Assembly (NCBI RefSeq): GCF_016860525.1
Contig: NZ_BNEA01000001.1
Location: forward strand, 248,001 to 312,000
DNA length: 64,000 nucleotides
Direction: 5' to 3'
Source of the DNA: Streptomyces rubradiris
GTDB lineage: Bacteria > Actinomycetota > Actinomycetes > Streptomycetales > Streptomycetaceae
This document shows, in pieces, positions 1 through 7,492 of the stretch. The notes below the pieces were generated by a model. It was given only the letters and a program-made list of their open reading frames with translations. It did no database searches and was not told where the DNA came from. The position numbers and the translations under genes are program-made. Numbering within the stretch: the stretch's first letter is position 1; each line of letters opens with the position of its first letter.

Positions 1-237
1 GCCGTCCGCCGCGCCGGAGTCCCCGCCCTCGTCGACCACGCAGCCCGCGCATGGCAGGCCGCCAAGACCCAGCCCTACAGCGCCAAGTACTTCCTCCGCG
101 GCTGGACCGGCCTCCAAGAACCCACCACCTACACCGGCCCCCGCCCCGTCGCCGGCCCCAGCAAGACGACCGAGTACCTCGAAGACATGGCCGCTATCGC
201 CGAAGAGCTGCGGCAGCAGAAGTCGAAAGGCGCCTGA
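1..237 (+). CDS. C-terminal fragment of a phage early protein, possibly of the replication module
   Basis: The frame is open from base 1 to the TGA at 235-237 and gives 78 residues. It has an Ala/Arg-rich helix, a hydrophobic KYFLRGWTGL segment and a charged helical tail ending KSKGA. The stop shares its A with the ATG of the next gene, so the two are translationally coupled. The shape recalls C-termini of actinophage helix-turn-helix replication proteins, but the diagnostic N-terminal part lies outside the window. Function is therefore inferred only from position. Confidence 0.5.
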   Translation, partial: AVRRAGVPALVDHAARAWQAAKTQPYSAKYFLRGWTGLQEPTTYTGPRPVAGPSKTTEYLEDMAAIAEELRQQKSKGA

Positions 238-932
238 TGGAGCCCGAGCAGATCCCCCACCTGATCGCGCAGATCGCACTCGCTGATCCCCGCGTCCGTC
301 GCGAAGACCCCACCGAACGTCGCGCCCAGATCCTCATGTGGGCCGGCATCCTCACTGACGTCCCCTACGACTACGCCGTCCAGGCCGCGCAAGAGCACTA
401 CGCCACCAGCACCTGGCCGATTCTTCCCGCCGAGATCGCCACCCGCTGGGCCGCCACCGTTCGCGACCGCATGAACCGCCACAACGGCACCTTCGAGCCC
501 ACAGCCCACCCCGAGCTGGATCCCGACGACATCAGTGGCTACATCACCGCCCTGCGCAACGAGCGACAGGCCGTCGTCCGTGGTGAAGCCGCCCCCGCTG
601 CCGTCAAAGAGATCACCGCAGGGACCGCCGCAGAAGAAGCGGAACGTCGTCTCGAACAACTCGGTAGCTACGTGCCCCGCCACGTCGACGAAGTCCTCGA
701 CGGCTACCGCCCCATCAAGGCGTCACGGCGCGCAGCCATAGCCGCAGGACTCCCCGACCCCCTCGCGGTCACCTGCGACTGGTGCCACGCCCCCGCTGGC
801 GAGCCGTGCCGCTCCCGCCGTGTCGATCCCAAGGGGGCCACCACCAGCCGCCGCCGTACCAAGCCGCACCCCAGCCGCCTTGAAGCCGCCAGCCACGCCA
901 CCCTCCAGCCCCGCACCGAGGAGACCGCATGA
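237..932 (+). CDS. Early phage protein with C-terminal zinc-finger-like motif (231 aa)
   Basis: The start is ATG 237, overlapping the upstream stop; the frame is open further upstream, but that part is the shadow of the previous gene. The N-terminal ~110 residues are helical and of ordinary composition, with a segment PYDYAVQAAQEHY. Near residue 180 lies CDWCHAPAGEPC, a compact CxxC..C cluster that may bind zinc, followed by a basic tail. The next gene but two carries nearly the same finger (CPHCHAPAGRPC). Such proteins are common in Streptomyces phages, usually without assigned function. A nucleic-acid-binding role is possible but not shown. Confidence 0.8.
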   Translation: MEPEQIPHLIAQIALADPRVRREDPTERRAQILMWAGILTDVPYDYAVQAAQEHYATSTWPILPAEIATRWAATVRDRMNRHNGTFEPTAHPELDPDDISGYITALRNERQAVVRGEAAPAAVKEITAGTAAEEAERRLEQLGSYVPRHVDEVLDGYRPIKASRRAAIAAGLPDPLAVTCDWCHAPAGEPCRSRRVDPKGATTSRRRTKPHPSRLEAASHATLQPRTEETA

Positions 933-1228
933 CCACGCTGTTCGTCGTCGCGCTCATCCTCGCCTGGCTCGGGGGATACGGCATCGGTCGCGGCCGACCC
1001 GTACACCGCGCCCTCAACTGGGCCAACTGGCAGCTCTACAGCACCACCCGGGCCACCGGCCTCCGCCGAGCAGCCGTCTGGACGCTCCTGTCCGTCGAGA
1101 ACATCGCCTGGCTCATCACCCACCCCGTCCAGGGCTGGCACGCCTGGCAGCACCGCAACGACCCGCTCCCACCCCGCAGCCCCGCCGTCACCATCCGCCG
1201 CACCAACGACACCGAGGAGACCGCATGA
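929..1228 (+). CDS. Small single-pass membrane protein (99 aa)
   Basis: ATG 929 overlaps the upstream stop in an ATGA arrangement. Residues 2-20 form one hydrophobic segment with a GGYGIGRGR border, consistent with an N-terminal membrane anchor. A second weakly hydrophobic stretch around 68-85 contains Trp residues. The remainder is basic and soluble. No family is recognised; the coupling shows it belongs to the early operon. Confidence 0.7.
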   Translation: MTTLFVVALILAWLGGYGIGRGRPVHRALNWANWQLYSTTRATGLRRAAVWTLLSVENIAWLITHPVQGWHAWQHRNDPLPPRSPAVTIRRTNDTEETA

Positions 1229-1695
1229 ACGCCGACCAGCTCGCCGAGCTGAAGCCCCTCGCCGCCGTCATCGAAGCCGCTATCGCCGAGACCCCGATCC
1301 GGCTCGGCACCGACGACTGGGGCACCGTCCTCGGAGCCCGCCTCCTCGCTGACGTCGCCGCCTACATGGGCCGCACCCTCGGCCCCGACGCCCCGATCCT
1401 CGGCGAGATCCAGGCTGAGCGCGCCCGCCAGGACGCCAAGTGGGGCGAGAAGAACCACCCCGACGGCACTGGCAACAAGAGCCAGCAGGACCGCGCCGAG
1501 GCAGCGCGCCGCTGGTGCGAGAGCGCCTTCGGATCGGGATACGGCACCTGGGCCGACATCCTCACCGAGGAGGTCGCAGAGGCCGAGGCAGAACGGGTCC
1601 CGGCCCGACTGCGCGCCGAGCTGATCCAGGTCGCCGCTGTCGCTGTCGCGTGGATCGGCGCTATCGACCGCCGCACCGGCGGCGAAGCCCGGTGA
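1225..1695 (+). CDS. MazG-like nucleotide pyrophosphohydrolase-type protein (156 aa)
   Basis: The start is ATG 1225, in a 4-base overlap with the previous gene. The C-terminal half has the pattern seen in phage MazG-like proteins: EIQAERARQDAKWGEKNHPD, then WADILTEEVAEAEAE with an acidic EExxE-type helix, then LIQVAAVAVAWI. MazG-fold enzymes hydrolyse (d)NTPs to monophosphates using Mg2+ held by such acidic clusters. A second MazG-like gene lies at 2471. The specific substrate cannot be read from sequence; a role in nucleotide pools or against alarmone signalling is inferred from the family. Confidence 0.7.
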   Translation: MNADQLAELKPLAAVIEAAIAETPIRLGTDDWGTVLGARLLADVAAYMGRTLGPDAPILGEIQAERARQDAKWGEKNHPDGTGNKSQQDRAEAARRWCESAFGSGYGTWADILTEEVAEAEAERVPARLRAELIQVAAVAVAWIGAIDRRTGGEAR

Positions 1696-1713
1696 CCACC
1701 CGCAAGCCCGGCG

Positions 1714-1986
1714 TTGCGCGCCCTCATCCACAGCACCACCACCCACCCCGCCCGCACCATCGCCTGCCCCCACTGCCACGCACCCGCCGGCCGACCCTGC
1801 ACCCTCCGCACCACCGGCCAACACCTCCCCGAACCCCACCCGAAGCGCATCTCCGCCTGGGCGCAGCAGACCGCCGTCTGCCCCACCTGCCAAGTCGAGC
1901 CCACCGTGCCCTGCCACGACGACGGCCGCGCCCGCCACACCGTCCACAACCGCCGCTACCAGGAAGCCGAGGAAACCGCCGCATGA
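1714..1986 (+). CDS. Double zinc-finger-like small protein (90 aa, TTG start)
   Basis: The upstream gene ends at 1695 in this same frame, and the first usable start after that stop is TTG 1714. Two related cysteine clusters are visible: CPHCHAPAGRPC near residue 18 and CPTCQVEPTVPC near residue 56, each followed by a basic His/Arg stretch. The first is nearly identical to the finger in the 237-932 product, suggesting domain duplication within the phage. A GTG at 1692 opens a different, Pro/His-rich frame that looks like a shadow. Function is unknown; nucleic-acid binding is plausible. Confidence 0.7.
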   Translation: MRALIHSTTTHPARTIACPHCHAPAGRPCTLRTTGQHLPEPHPKRISAWAQQTAVCPTCQVEPTVPCHDDGRARHTVHNRRYQEAEETAA

Positions 1987-2255
1987 CCACCACGCCCACC
2001 CCCATCGAAGGCCAGTGCGAACGCTGCAAGCAGCCCCGCCCCCTCTTCACCTACCAGCCTGAACACGACTGCATCGACGTCGCCGGACTCGTGCGCCTCC
2101 CCGAAGCCCTGGAGTGGATCGAGCAGATCGAGGACACCGACGACCGCTGGTGCTCACGGCGCCTCCACCACAAGCCTCAGGCCAAGCTCTGCATCCGCTG
2201 CCACGACAAGGAGCGCGAGGACGAGGAGCGGCACATCAAGGACCACCAGCTGTGA
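1983..2255 (+). CDS. Cys-rich small phage protein (90 aa)
   Basis: ATG 1983 overlaps the upstream stop. Cysteine pairs appear at CERCKQPRPLF near residue 12 and CIRCHDKE near residue 75, with single cysteines between, so one zinc-ribbon built from distant CxxC pairs is likely. The centre is acidic (EALEWIEQIEDTDDRW). No enzyme motif is seen. It is coupled to its neighbours on both sides by overlaps. Confidence 0.7.
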   Translation: MTTTPTPIEGQCERCKQPRPLFTYQPEHDCIDVAGLVRLPEALEWIEQIEDTDDRWCSRRLHHKPQAKLCIRCHDKEREDEERHIKDHQL

Positions 2256-2455
2256 GCCCCCTCGACCGGCTCCTCGCCGAGACCATCCCCATCCGCCCCC
2301 AACCCGCACCCGGCACCCAGGCCCGCGACCACCAGCCCAGCCACTGGACCCAGGCCCAGCGTGACGCCCACTGGCAGGCCCTCTGCGACGCCGTCGGAAC
2401 ACCCGGGGCCGCACGCCCCGCCGAACGCGTGAACGCCCGCCAGAACGCCGCCTAA
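2252..2455 (+). CDS. Hypothetical phage protein (67 aa)
   Basis: GTG 2252 overlaps the upstream TGA. The product is short and basic, with PIRPQPAPGTQARDH followed by an amphipathic helix (WTQAQRDAHWQALCDAVG). No motif is recognised. It is retained because codon use, position and the GTGA overlap match the operon. Confidence 0.6.
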   Translation: MSPLDRLLAETIPIRPQPAPGTQARDHQPSHWTQAQRDAHWQALCDAVGTPGAARPAERVNARQNAA

Positions 2456-2470
2456 CCCCGAAGGAGACCC

Positions 2471-2794
2471 ATGCTCACCCCCGACCAGTGGACAACAATC
2501 CACAACCTCACCACCTGGCTCGACCAGCAGAACGGCCGCTCCCAGCAGGAGATCACCCTCCGCATCCTCAAGCTGACCGAGGAGGCCGGCGAGGTCGCCC
2601 AGGCCTGGATCGGCACCGTCGGCCAGAACCCCCGCAAGGGCACCACCCACACGACCGCCGACGTCGCCGACGAACTCGTCGACGTGATCGTCACCGCCAC
2701 GGTCGCTCTCACCTCCATCACCGACCAACCAGAAACCGTCCTCGCCCACAAGCTCAAGGCGATCGCAGACCGGCCCCGCACCCCCACCACCTGA
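2471..2794 (+). CDS. MazG-like family protein (107 aa)
   Basis: The start is ATG 2471 behind the ribosome site GAAGGAGA. The product covers a whole MazG-like four-helix domain. The first acidic box is LKLTEEAGEVAQA (about residues 35-47) and the second is DVADELVDVIVTA (about 64-76), which together would hold Mg2+. The length matches single-domain MazG-like proteins common in Streptomyces. It probably hydrolyses nucleoside triphosphates. With the gene at 1225 it gives the phage two divergent MazG-type proteins. Confidence 0.8.
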   Translation: MLTPDQWTTIHNLTTWLDQQNGRSQQEITLRILKLTEEAGEVAQAWIGTVGQNPRKGTTHTTADVADELVDVIVTATVALTSITDQPETVLAHKLKAIADRPRTPTT

Positions 2795-2835
2795 CCCCGC
2801 ACACCGCAACCCCAACCACCAAGGAGCACGCCGCC

Positions 2836-3132
2836 ATGACTCCCGAAGCCGCGGACTGGATCCGCCTCACCGTCCTACCGCCCATGCGGCGTGCGAACGA
2901 CGGCATCGACGAACTCCGGACCTGCCTCTGCCAAGCCCCGCCGTCCGACTGGCTCGGAGGCGTGACCGAACCCGCGGCCCGCCTGTGGAACCGCGACGGC
3001 ATGCCCATCGCCTGGGGCCTGGCCAGCGAGCAGACCAAGTTCCTCGGTCCCCGGCACCTCGTACAGGTCTGGCACACCGACCGCGTCTGCACTCGTCGCC
3101 GCCCTGCCGCCCAGCCGCAGCCCACCGTCTAA
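2836..3132 (+). CDS. Hypothetical phage protein (98 aa)
   Basis: The start is ATG 2836 after AAGGAG at about 2821. The product is a small mixed alpha/beta protein with conserved-looking aromatic residues (DWLGGVTEPAARLWNRDG, LVQVWHTDRV) and a basic tail. There are no membrane segments or catalytic motifs I recognise. It stands 41 bases after the MazG-like gene in the same operon. Confidence 0.65.
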   Translation: MTPEAADWIRLTVLPPMRRANDGIDELRTCLCQAPPSDWLGGVTEPAARLWNRDGMPIAWGLASEQTKFLGPRHLVQVWHTDRVCTRRRPAAQPQPTV

Positions 3133-3160
3133 CCACCCGCCTCACACCCCTGGAGACCTG

Positions 3161-4003
3161 ATGCCACACGACCCGCAGCCCCTCGACCTCGACGAGATCG
3201 AAGCCCGCGCGGCCGGCCTGTACGAGTACGCGACCGGCCTCGACGCTGCTTGGCAGGACGAGGCCGACATCCTCGCCGGGACCGACGTGCCTCAGATGGC
3301 CGCCGAGATCCGCCGCCTCCGCGTTGACGCGAGCGAGCAGCAAGCCGAGATCGCGAAGCTGATCCGCTGGCACGGCGAGGACGAGACCGCGATGAAGAAG
3401 ATGCGCGGCACGATCGAGCGCCTCCGCGCCGAACGTGCCGGCCAGCGCGCATACGAGCAGCGTCTCCGCGAGCAGCACGACCTCGACGTGGCCGAGCTGA
3501 ACAGGCTCCGCGCCGGACTCGCCACCGCGCGCGAGCAGGCGATCACGGATGTCGGTAACTGGCTGAGCGAGCACGGCCAGAAGGTCCCGGCGTACCTGGT
3601 GCGCACCGTCGACATTCCCACCGCCGTGGAGACGCTCGTCGTCGCCGACGACAGCGACGAGATGGCCGCGAGCCTCCGCCGCGACGGATTCGGCGACGAC
3701 GAGATCGCCAACATCCTCGGCCCCGGCGTCACAGACGGAGACGCGCCCGAGCCCACGCTGCTCCGCTGGGGCCTGGACGACGTCATGTGGGGCGACGACG
3801 ACAGCGTCACCGTGCTGCTGTCCGGACCCGCTGGCGAACCGTACTGGCTGGAGCTGGACCCGGAGCGGGCCACCGCGTTGCGGGAGAACCTCGCCGGACC
3901 GGACGAGGAAGAAACACACGTGGTCGCCGACGACAGCGACGACCCCGAGCACGTGGACGACTGCCCCGGGTGCGAGACCGCGGAGAGCGAGGCCCGCCGA
4001 TGA
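3161..4003 (+). CDS. Coiled-coil phage protein of unknown function (280 aa)
   Basis: The start is ATG 3161 after CTGGAGAC. Residues ~45-130 are strongly charged and helical, with heptad-like Leu/Ala spacing (IRRLRVDASEQQAEIAKLI, ELNRLRAGLATAREQ), predicting a coiled coil. The C-terminal third is acidic and holds two copies of VVADDSD (near 179 and 249), plus a terminal CPGC. No family is recognised. The acidic repeats suggest a scaffold or binding role, which is inference only. Confidence 0.7.
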   Translation: MPHDPQPLDLDEIEARAAGLYEYATGLDAAWQDEADILAGTDVPQMAAEIRRLRVDASEQQAEIAKLIRWHGEDETAMKKMRGTIERLRAERAGQRAYEQRLREQHDLDVAELNRLRAGLATAREQAITDVGNWLSEHGQKVPAYLVRTVDIPTAVETLVVADDSDEMAASLRRDGFGDDEIANILGPGVTDGDAPEPTLLRWGLDDVMWGDDDSVTVLLSGPAGEPYWLELDPERATALRENLAGPDEEETHVVADDSDDPEHVDDCPGCETAESEARR

Positions 4004-4200
4004 GCGACCTTGCCCGCATCCCGGCCGACCAGATCGTCCGCTACAGCCCGGAGACCATCATCGACTGGCTGATCGCCCGCAGCGAGGACCGGTCCGCACG
4101 GCTGCGGGCCGCCTGCCAGTCGCTCCGTGCCGCCGCTGCCGATGAGGCGCGCGCCATCGAGAACCTCCGAGCCGCCGTGTCTGACGCCGCCCGGCCGTGA
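4000..4200 (+). CDS. Small helical protein (66 aa)
   Basis: ATG 4000 overlaps the upstream TGA (ATGA). The product is almost wholly helical and Ala/Arg-rich (LIARSEDRSARLRAACQSLRAAA), compatible with a short coiled coil. No motif is recognised. Its stop lies inside a 25-bp sequence that recurs exactly at 4951-4975. Confidence 0.6.
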   Translation: MSDLARIPADQIVRYSPETIIDWLIARSEDRSARLRAACQSLRAAAADEARAIENLRAAVSDAARP

Positions 4201-4214
4201 CCACACCCACACCA
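4190..4214 (+). repeat. 25-bp exact direct repeat, copy 1
   Basis: This sequence is identical base for base to 4951-4975. Both copies span the last codons and TGA of a small gene and the start of the following untranslated gap. That suggests a past duplication or recombination that shuffled gene cassettes at gene boundaries. Confidence 0.9.
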
Positions 4215-4226
4215 CCGGAGACGACC

Positions 4227-4418
4227 ATGCACACCTACACCGTCCGCCTCACCGTTGAGTCCCGCACCGGCCACAGCTGGACCCCGGTCACCGCCACCTG
4301 CAACGGCATCATCGCCGCTGCCAACTGGCGCGACCGCATGCGCGCCTGGTGCGACACCCACCCGCTGCCCGCCGGCCTGGAGTTCGTCATCCCGCTGCCC
4401 CGGCTGCACCGCCACTGA
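4227..4418 (+). CDS. Hypothetical phage protein (63 aa)
   Basis: I chose ATG 4227 because GGAG at 4217-4220 lies at good spacing. An in-frame GTG at 4197 overlapping the upstream stop would add ten Thr/Pro-rich residues. The product begins MHTYTVRLTVESRTG and has alternating beta-type residues followed by an amphipathic helix (AAANWRDRMRAWCDTH). It looks like a small globular protein; no family is recognised. Confidence 0.6.
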   Translation: MHTYTVRLTVESRTGHSWTPVTATCNGIIAAANWRDRMRAWCDTHPLPAGLEFVIPLPRLHRH

Positions 4419-4473
4419 CTGTCAGACCCCACCGCTACCGTCCCAAAACGACACAAAACAGGAGGAAATGACC

Positions 4474-4782
4474 ATGCAGTTCTACGACGAGATGCCCGAC
4501 ACCTGGGTCCGTGAGGTCGCCGCCGCCATCGAGGTCTACGACCACACCGTGGTCGACGCCCACGAGTCCGCGATCGTCATCGACCTCACCCCCCACGCGA
4601 TGCGCGTCCTGGACGCCGACCCGGGCGAGCAGCTGGTCATCGGCTGGACCGAGCGGTACGGCGTCGACTGGGGACTCGGCCGCGTCGACCAGGTCGGCGA
4701 CCCGCAGTCGCTCGACGCCGCCACGCCGGCCGAGATCGCCGCCCGCGTGCACCTGCTCCTCACCACCGGGAGCCCGTCGTGA
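4474..4782 (+). CDS. Hypothetical phage protein, DUF6292-like appearance (102 aa)
   Basis: GGAGG at 4461-4465 stands 8 bases before ATG 4474; ATG 4468, two codons earlier, is too close to that site. The chain has an N-terminal helix (TWVREVAAAIEVYD), beta strands (SAIVIDLTPHAMRVL; QLVIGWTERYGVDWGLGRV) and a final helix (TPAEIAARVHLLL). This layout resembles small Streptomyces proteins filed as DUF6292, but the match is from memory and weak. It is coupled to the next gene by a GTGA overlap. Confidence 0.65.
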   Translation: MQFYDEMPDTWVREVAAAIEVYDHTVVDAHESAIVIDLTPHAMRVLDADPGEQLVIGWTERYGVDWGLGRVDQVGDPQSLDAATPAEIAARVHLLLTTGSPS

Positions 4783-4961
4783 TCCTGCACCGCGTCCCCT
4801 ACGTGCAGCCGTCCCCGGCCTGCCGCTGCCCGGTCCAGGTGTGCGGCGGGATCATCCCCGACCCCGACTGCCCCGACCACGGCGACCGCAAGTCGCCGGC
4901 GATGGAGCGGCACGAGGCCGACGGCGAGCGCTGCCGGGAACTGCGATCCACCCGGCCGTGA
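4779..4961 (+). CDS. Cys-rich small protein (60 aa)
   Basis: GTG 4779 overlaps the upstream stop. Cysteines fall as CRCPVQVC, then PDPDCPDH, then ERC, which could form a small metal-binding knuckle. The tail is charged. Its final codons and stop lie in the second copy of the 25-bp repeat. Confidence 0.6.
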   Translation: MILHRVPYVQPSPACRCPVQVCGGIIPDPDCPDHGDRKSPAMERHEADGERCRELRSTRP

Positions 4962-4975
4962 CCACACCCACACCA
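4951..4975 (+). repeat. 25-bp exact direct repeat, copy 2
   Basis: Identical to 4190-4214 and 761 bases away from it. As in copy 1 it starts within the final codons of a small gene and runs past its TGA. The bases after the copies differ. Confidence 0.9.
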
Positions 4976-4993
4976 GCCACCAGGAGCAGCAAC

Positions 4994-5437
4994 GTGACCG
5001 AGACACCCCACGCCCCCTACATCTCCACCGTCATCCAGGCGCTCACCACCGCCGGCCACCACATCGAGGACGCCTGGACCACCACCGCCGACGGCCCCGG
5101 CACCCACCCCCAGCTCACCGCCGTCATCACCCTCGACACCAGCCCGTGGCCCGACGGCATCCTCCTCCGCTGGGAATGGCACGGCACCGACCCCGACGGC
5201 ATCTACCCGCCCGGCCCGTCCTGGGAGTGGCTGCGCCGCCACGACACCGGCACCCACAGCGAGCCGGCTGCCCTTCGGGTCGACGGCTGGGCCGACCCGG
5301 CCAGCGTGCTCGCCGCCGTCCACAGCCTGCTCAACACCGGCCATCCCACCGGTTCGCAGCGCGCCGGCCGGTGGGATGGCGCTGCTGCCCTGGAGCGGGT
5401 CATCCAGCAGTGGGCCGCCACCATGGAGACGGCGTGA
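4994..5437 (+). CDS. Hypothetical phage protein (147 aa)
   Basis: The start is GTG 4994 after CAGGAGCAGC. The N-terminal half predicts helix then strands (ISTVIQALTTAGHHIEDAW, LTAVITLDTSPWPDGILLRW). A Trp-rich middle (GPSWEWLRR) and a C-terminal helix (LERVIQQWAATM) follow. The fold layout is similar to the 4474 product, so the two may be distant paralogues. Function is unknown. Confidence 0.7.
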   Translation: MTETPHAPYISTVIQALTTAGHHIEDAWTTTADGPGTHPQLTAVITLDTSPWPDGILLRWEWHGTDPDGIYPPGPSWEWLRRHDTGTHSEPAALRVDGWADPASVLAAVHSLLNTGHPTGSQRAGRWDGAAALERVIQQWAATMETA

Positions 5438-5607
5438 CTGCCACCGACCCGATCACCATCGCCTGCCTCGAATGGATCCGCCGGGCCACACCGGACCAGC
5501 GGCGCGAGTACCTGGCCACCGGGTCACGCGGCGCTGGCCTGCCCATCGATACCCGGCCAGCCGCCTTCCGCACGCGGGATCTTGCTCGTGCCCTCCGCGG
5601 CCGCTGA
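5434..5607 (+). CDS. Hypothetical phage protein (57 aa)
   Basis: GTG 5434 overlaps the upstream stop (GTGA). The product is a short helical, basic protein (ITIACLEWIRRATPDQRREYL) ending in RALRGR. No recognised motif. A strong hairpin follows 15 bases after the stop. Confidence 0.55.
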   Translation: MTATDPITIACLEWIRRATPDQRREYLATGSRGAGLPIDTRPAAFRTRDLARALRGR

Positions 5608-5622
5608 GCACCCGAACGCAAG

Positions 5623-5653
5623 GGCCCGGCCGCGTTCGTACCGCGGCCGGGCC
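5623..5653 (+). terminator. Strong hairpin, perfect 12-bp stem
   Basis: The 12-base arm at 5623-5634 is the exact reverse complement of 5642-5653, with a 7-base loop. It sits between the stop at 5607 and the next gene at 5704. No T-run follows, as is usual in Streptomyces, so it may only attenuate. Confidence 0.75.
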
Positions 5654-5703
5654 GGCCCAGCCTCCCACACCCCGACCGACCGCACCAGCCGCCAGGAGTG
5701 ACC

Positions 5704-6411
5704 GTGAACGAACCGACCACCGACCGCGCCGACTGGCGGAACGCTATTGAGGAACGCCAGGCCGCCCGGCGTGCTCTCCAGGACAGTGACGCGTCGTGCA
5801 CGTGCAGGCATCCGAAGGATCGCCACGTCAAGCTCGGCGGGGTCTACTGCCAGTGCCAGTGGTACTACGGGCGCGGGGAGGGGAAGTGCCCCTGCGGCGG
5901 GTACCAGCCCCAGCCCGAGGACCTGGCCGACCAGACGCAGCCCACCCCGCCCGCGGACCAGGCCACCCAGCCGCCCGCTGGATGCCAGCCGCAGGACAGC
6001 TGCGGTGACCCGGCCGCCCACCTGACCGCCCGCCTGGCGCCCGCCACCGCCCGGGAGGCGCTGCGGGGGCGAATCGCCGAGGTGCTGCTCACCACCCGGC
6101 GTGCGGACTACGCCGACCTCGGGGTGAAGGCCAACCACCGGGAGTACCGGTTCGACGCCCGCTGCGCCCTTTGCACCTACGACGTGGAAGCCCTCGCCGA
6201 CGCGGTCCTGGCCGTGCTGCCCGCGCCCGACCAGGAGGCCGTCCCAGACGTCCGCCCGCAGACCCTGACCAGCCTCGCCGCGCACCTCGACGCCCGAGCC
6301 GTCGCCATCCTCCGCCCCGAGAGCCAGACCTACGCCGAGTGGCAGACGGTAATCGGCTGGCTGCGTCGGCTGGCTGACGAGGCGCGGTCCGGGCAGCCCG
6401 AGACGGACTGA
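5704..6411 (+). CDS. Cys-rich phage protein with zinc-knuckle-like N-terminus (235 aa)
   Basis: AGGAG at 5694-5698 favours GTG 5704; the in-frame GTG 5698 overlaps the ribosome site. Near residues 35-72 is a dense cysteine-rich zone (CTCRHPKDRHVKLGG, CQCQWYYGRGEGKCPCGGY), and around residue 155 a further CALC pair. The latter half is helical with repeated ADAVLAVLPAPDQE-type segments. Function is unknown; zinc binding is likely from the cysteine spacing. Confidence 0.7.
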   Translation: MNEPTTDRADWRNAIEERQAARRALQDSDASCTCRHPKDRHVKLGGVYCQCQWYYGRGEGKCPCGGYQPQPEDLADQTQPTPPADQATQPPAGCQPQDSCGDPAAHLTARLAPATAREALRGRIAEVLLTTRRADYADLGVKANHREYRFDARCALCTYDVEALADAVLAVLPAPDQEAVPDVRPQTLTSLAAHLDARAVAILRPESQTYAEWQTVIGWLRRLADEARSGQPETD

Positions 6412-6418
6412 GCCTGCC

Positions 6419-6444
6419 GGGGCCGCGTGAGACTGCGCGGCCCC
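6419..6444 (+). terminator. Hairpin, perfect 9-bp GC stem
   Basis: Arms 6419-6427 and 6436-6444 are exact reverse complements around an 8-base loop, starting 7 bases after the stop at 6411. About 120 non-coding bases with nothing else recognisable separate it from the next start. Confidence 0.65.
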
Positions 6445-6564
6445 CACAGAGGGGCTGCACGGGCCTGTGCGCCCCGAACAGTCCTGCCCGGCCCCTCACT
6501 TCACCCCGCACCGCCAACGCGCCACAGGCAGGCGCACAGAGCCCCACACTCCGAGGAGAGACCC

Positions 6565-7035
6565 ATGACCGAACAGCCCCGCCGCTTCCACCTTCAGCGC
6601 ACCACCGACATCACCGGCGTCTCCGGCACCGGCCGGGTCGCCGACGGCGTCCGGTGGCCTGACGGGACCGTGTCCATCCGTTGGCGCGGAGAACGGCCGT
6701 CCACCGTCTTCTGGGAGAGCCTGGCGGACGCCGAAGCCGTCCACGGACACGGCGGCCACACCCGCATCGTCTGGGACGACCCCGCCGCCGACGACCCAAT
6801 CGCTGTCCTGCGCGCCATCGAGGACGCACCCCGCTACGAACTGGTGCCCGGCTGCCCCCACTGCCCCGACGGCCACACCCCGCCCGACCACGGCCAGCCC
6901 TGGGGCGCCCGCATCGGACCCGAGCGGGACGGTTACGGGCAGCCGACCCAGATCATCGTCGCCCGAGTCGCAGGCGCGCACGTCGCCGAGTCCGACGCCG
7001 ACTGGATCCGCGCACGCCTCAACTCCCAGCCATAA
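6565..7035 (+). CDS. Hypothetical phage protein (156 aa)
   Basis: The start is ATG 6565 after CGAGGAGAG. Residues 7-60 are beta-rich (FHLQRTTDITGVSGTGRVAD, WPDGTVSIRW), a layout seen in several uncharacterised Streptomyces proteins. A CPHC pair lies near residue 99, and the C-terminus predicts helix. A short copy of its first codons (MTEQP) recurs at 7458 as a dead mini-ORF. Function is unknown. Confidence 0.75.
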   Translation: MTEQPRRFHLQRTTDITGVSGTGRVADGVRWPDGTVSIRWRGERPSTVFWESLADAEAVHGHGGHTRIVWDDPAADDPIAVLRAIEDAPRYELVPGCPHCPDGHTPPDHGQPWGARIGPERDGYGQPTQIIVARVAGAHVAESDADWIRARLNSQP

Positions 7036-7054
7036 CCCACATCGAGGAGAACCC

Positions 7055-7405
7055 GTGACACCCGCCGACGAAATCCGAACCGCCGCCGAGAAGCTCCGGG
7101 CGCTCGCCACCGCAGCAGCCGACAACAGCGGCAGCAGCACCTGGCATGCCACCCGCCACTTCCCCGACCAACCCGACTCCACCTTCACCACCCTGTGGGC
7201 GACCGGAGCGCGCCCGCTCCTCGGCGGAGGCGGCAGAGGCCGAGTCCCCTACGTCCACGCCCCCGTCGGCAACTACGCCGCCGCCATGGACCCCGCCGTC
7301 GGCCTCCTGCTGACCGACCTACTGGACGACCTCGCCGACGGCGACGACGAGGGCGTGGTCAACCCGTGGGCCCTCGCCGTGGCCCGCGCCCTCAACAAGC
7401 AGTAG
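7055..7405 (+). CDS. Hypothetical phage protein (116 aa)
   Basis: The start is GTG 7055 after CGAGGAGA. An N-terminal helix (ADEIRTAAEKLRALATAAAD) is followed by a Gly-rich loop and a C-terminal helical region. This small protein type recurs in Streptomyces phages and genomic islands, from memory, without known role. There are no membrane segments. Confidence 0.75.
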   Translation: MTPADEIRTAAEKLRALATAAADNSGSSTWHATRHFPDQPDSTFTTLWATGARPLLGGGGRGRVPYVHAPVGNYAAAMDPAVGLLLTDLLDDLADGDDEGVVNPWALAVARALNKQ

Positions 7406-7492
7406 GCCGCCGCCCGCCCGGCACACCCGGGCGGCCCACACCACCAGGAGCAGCAGCATGACCGAACAGCCGTAACCGAAGGAGAACCCGCC

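Noticed and set aside
129..683. Long minus-strand open frame opposite the first early genes
   Set aside because: Gly/Val-rich composition is the antisense shadow of the plus-strand gene at 237; no ribosome site, and the plus frame has zinc-finger and overlap evidence.
1692..2255. GTG 1692 frame as a longer gene fused to the 1983 gene
   Set aside because: The frame before 1983 is Pro/His/Arg-rich nonsense, while the TTG 1714 frame encodes two clear cysteine fingers.
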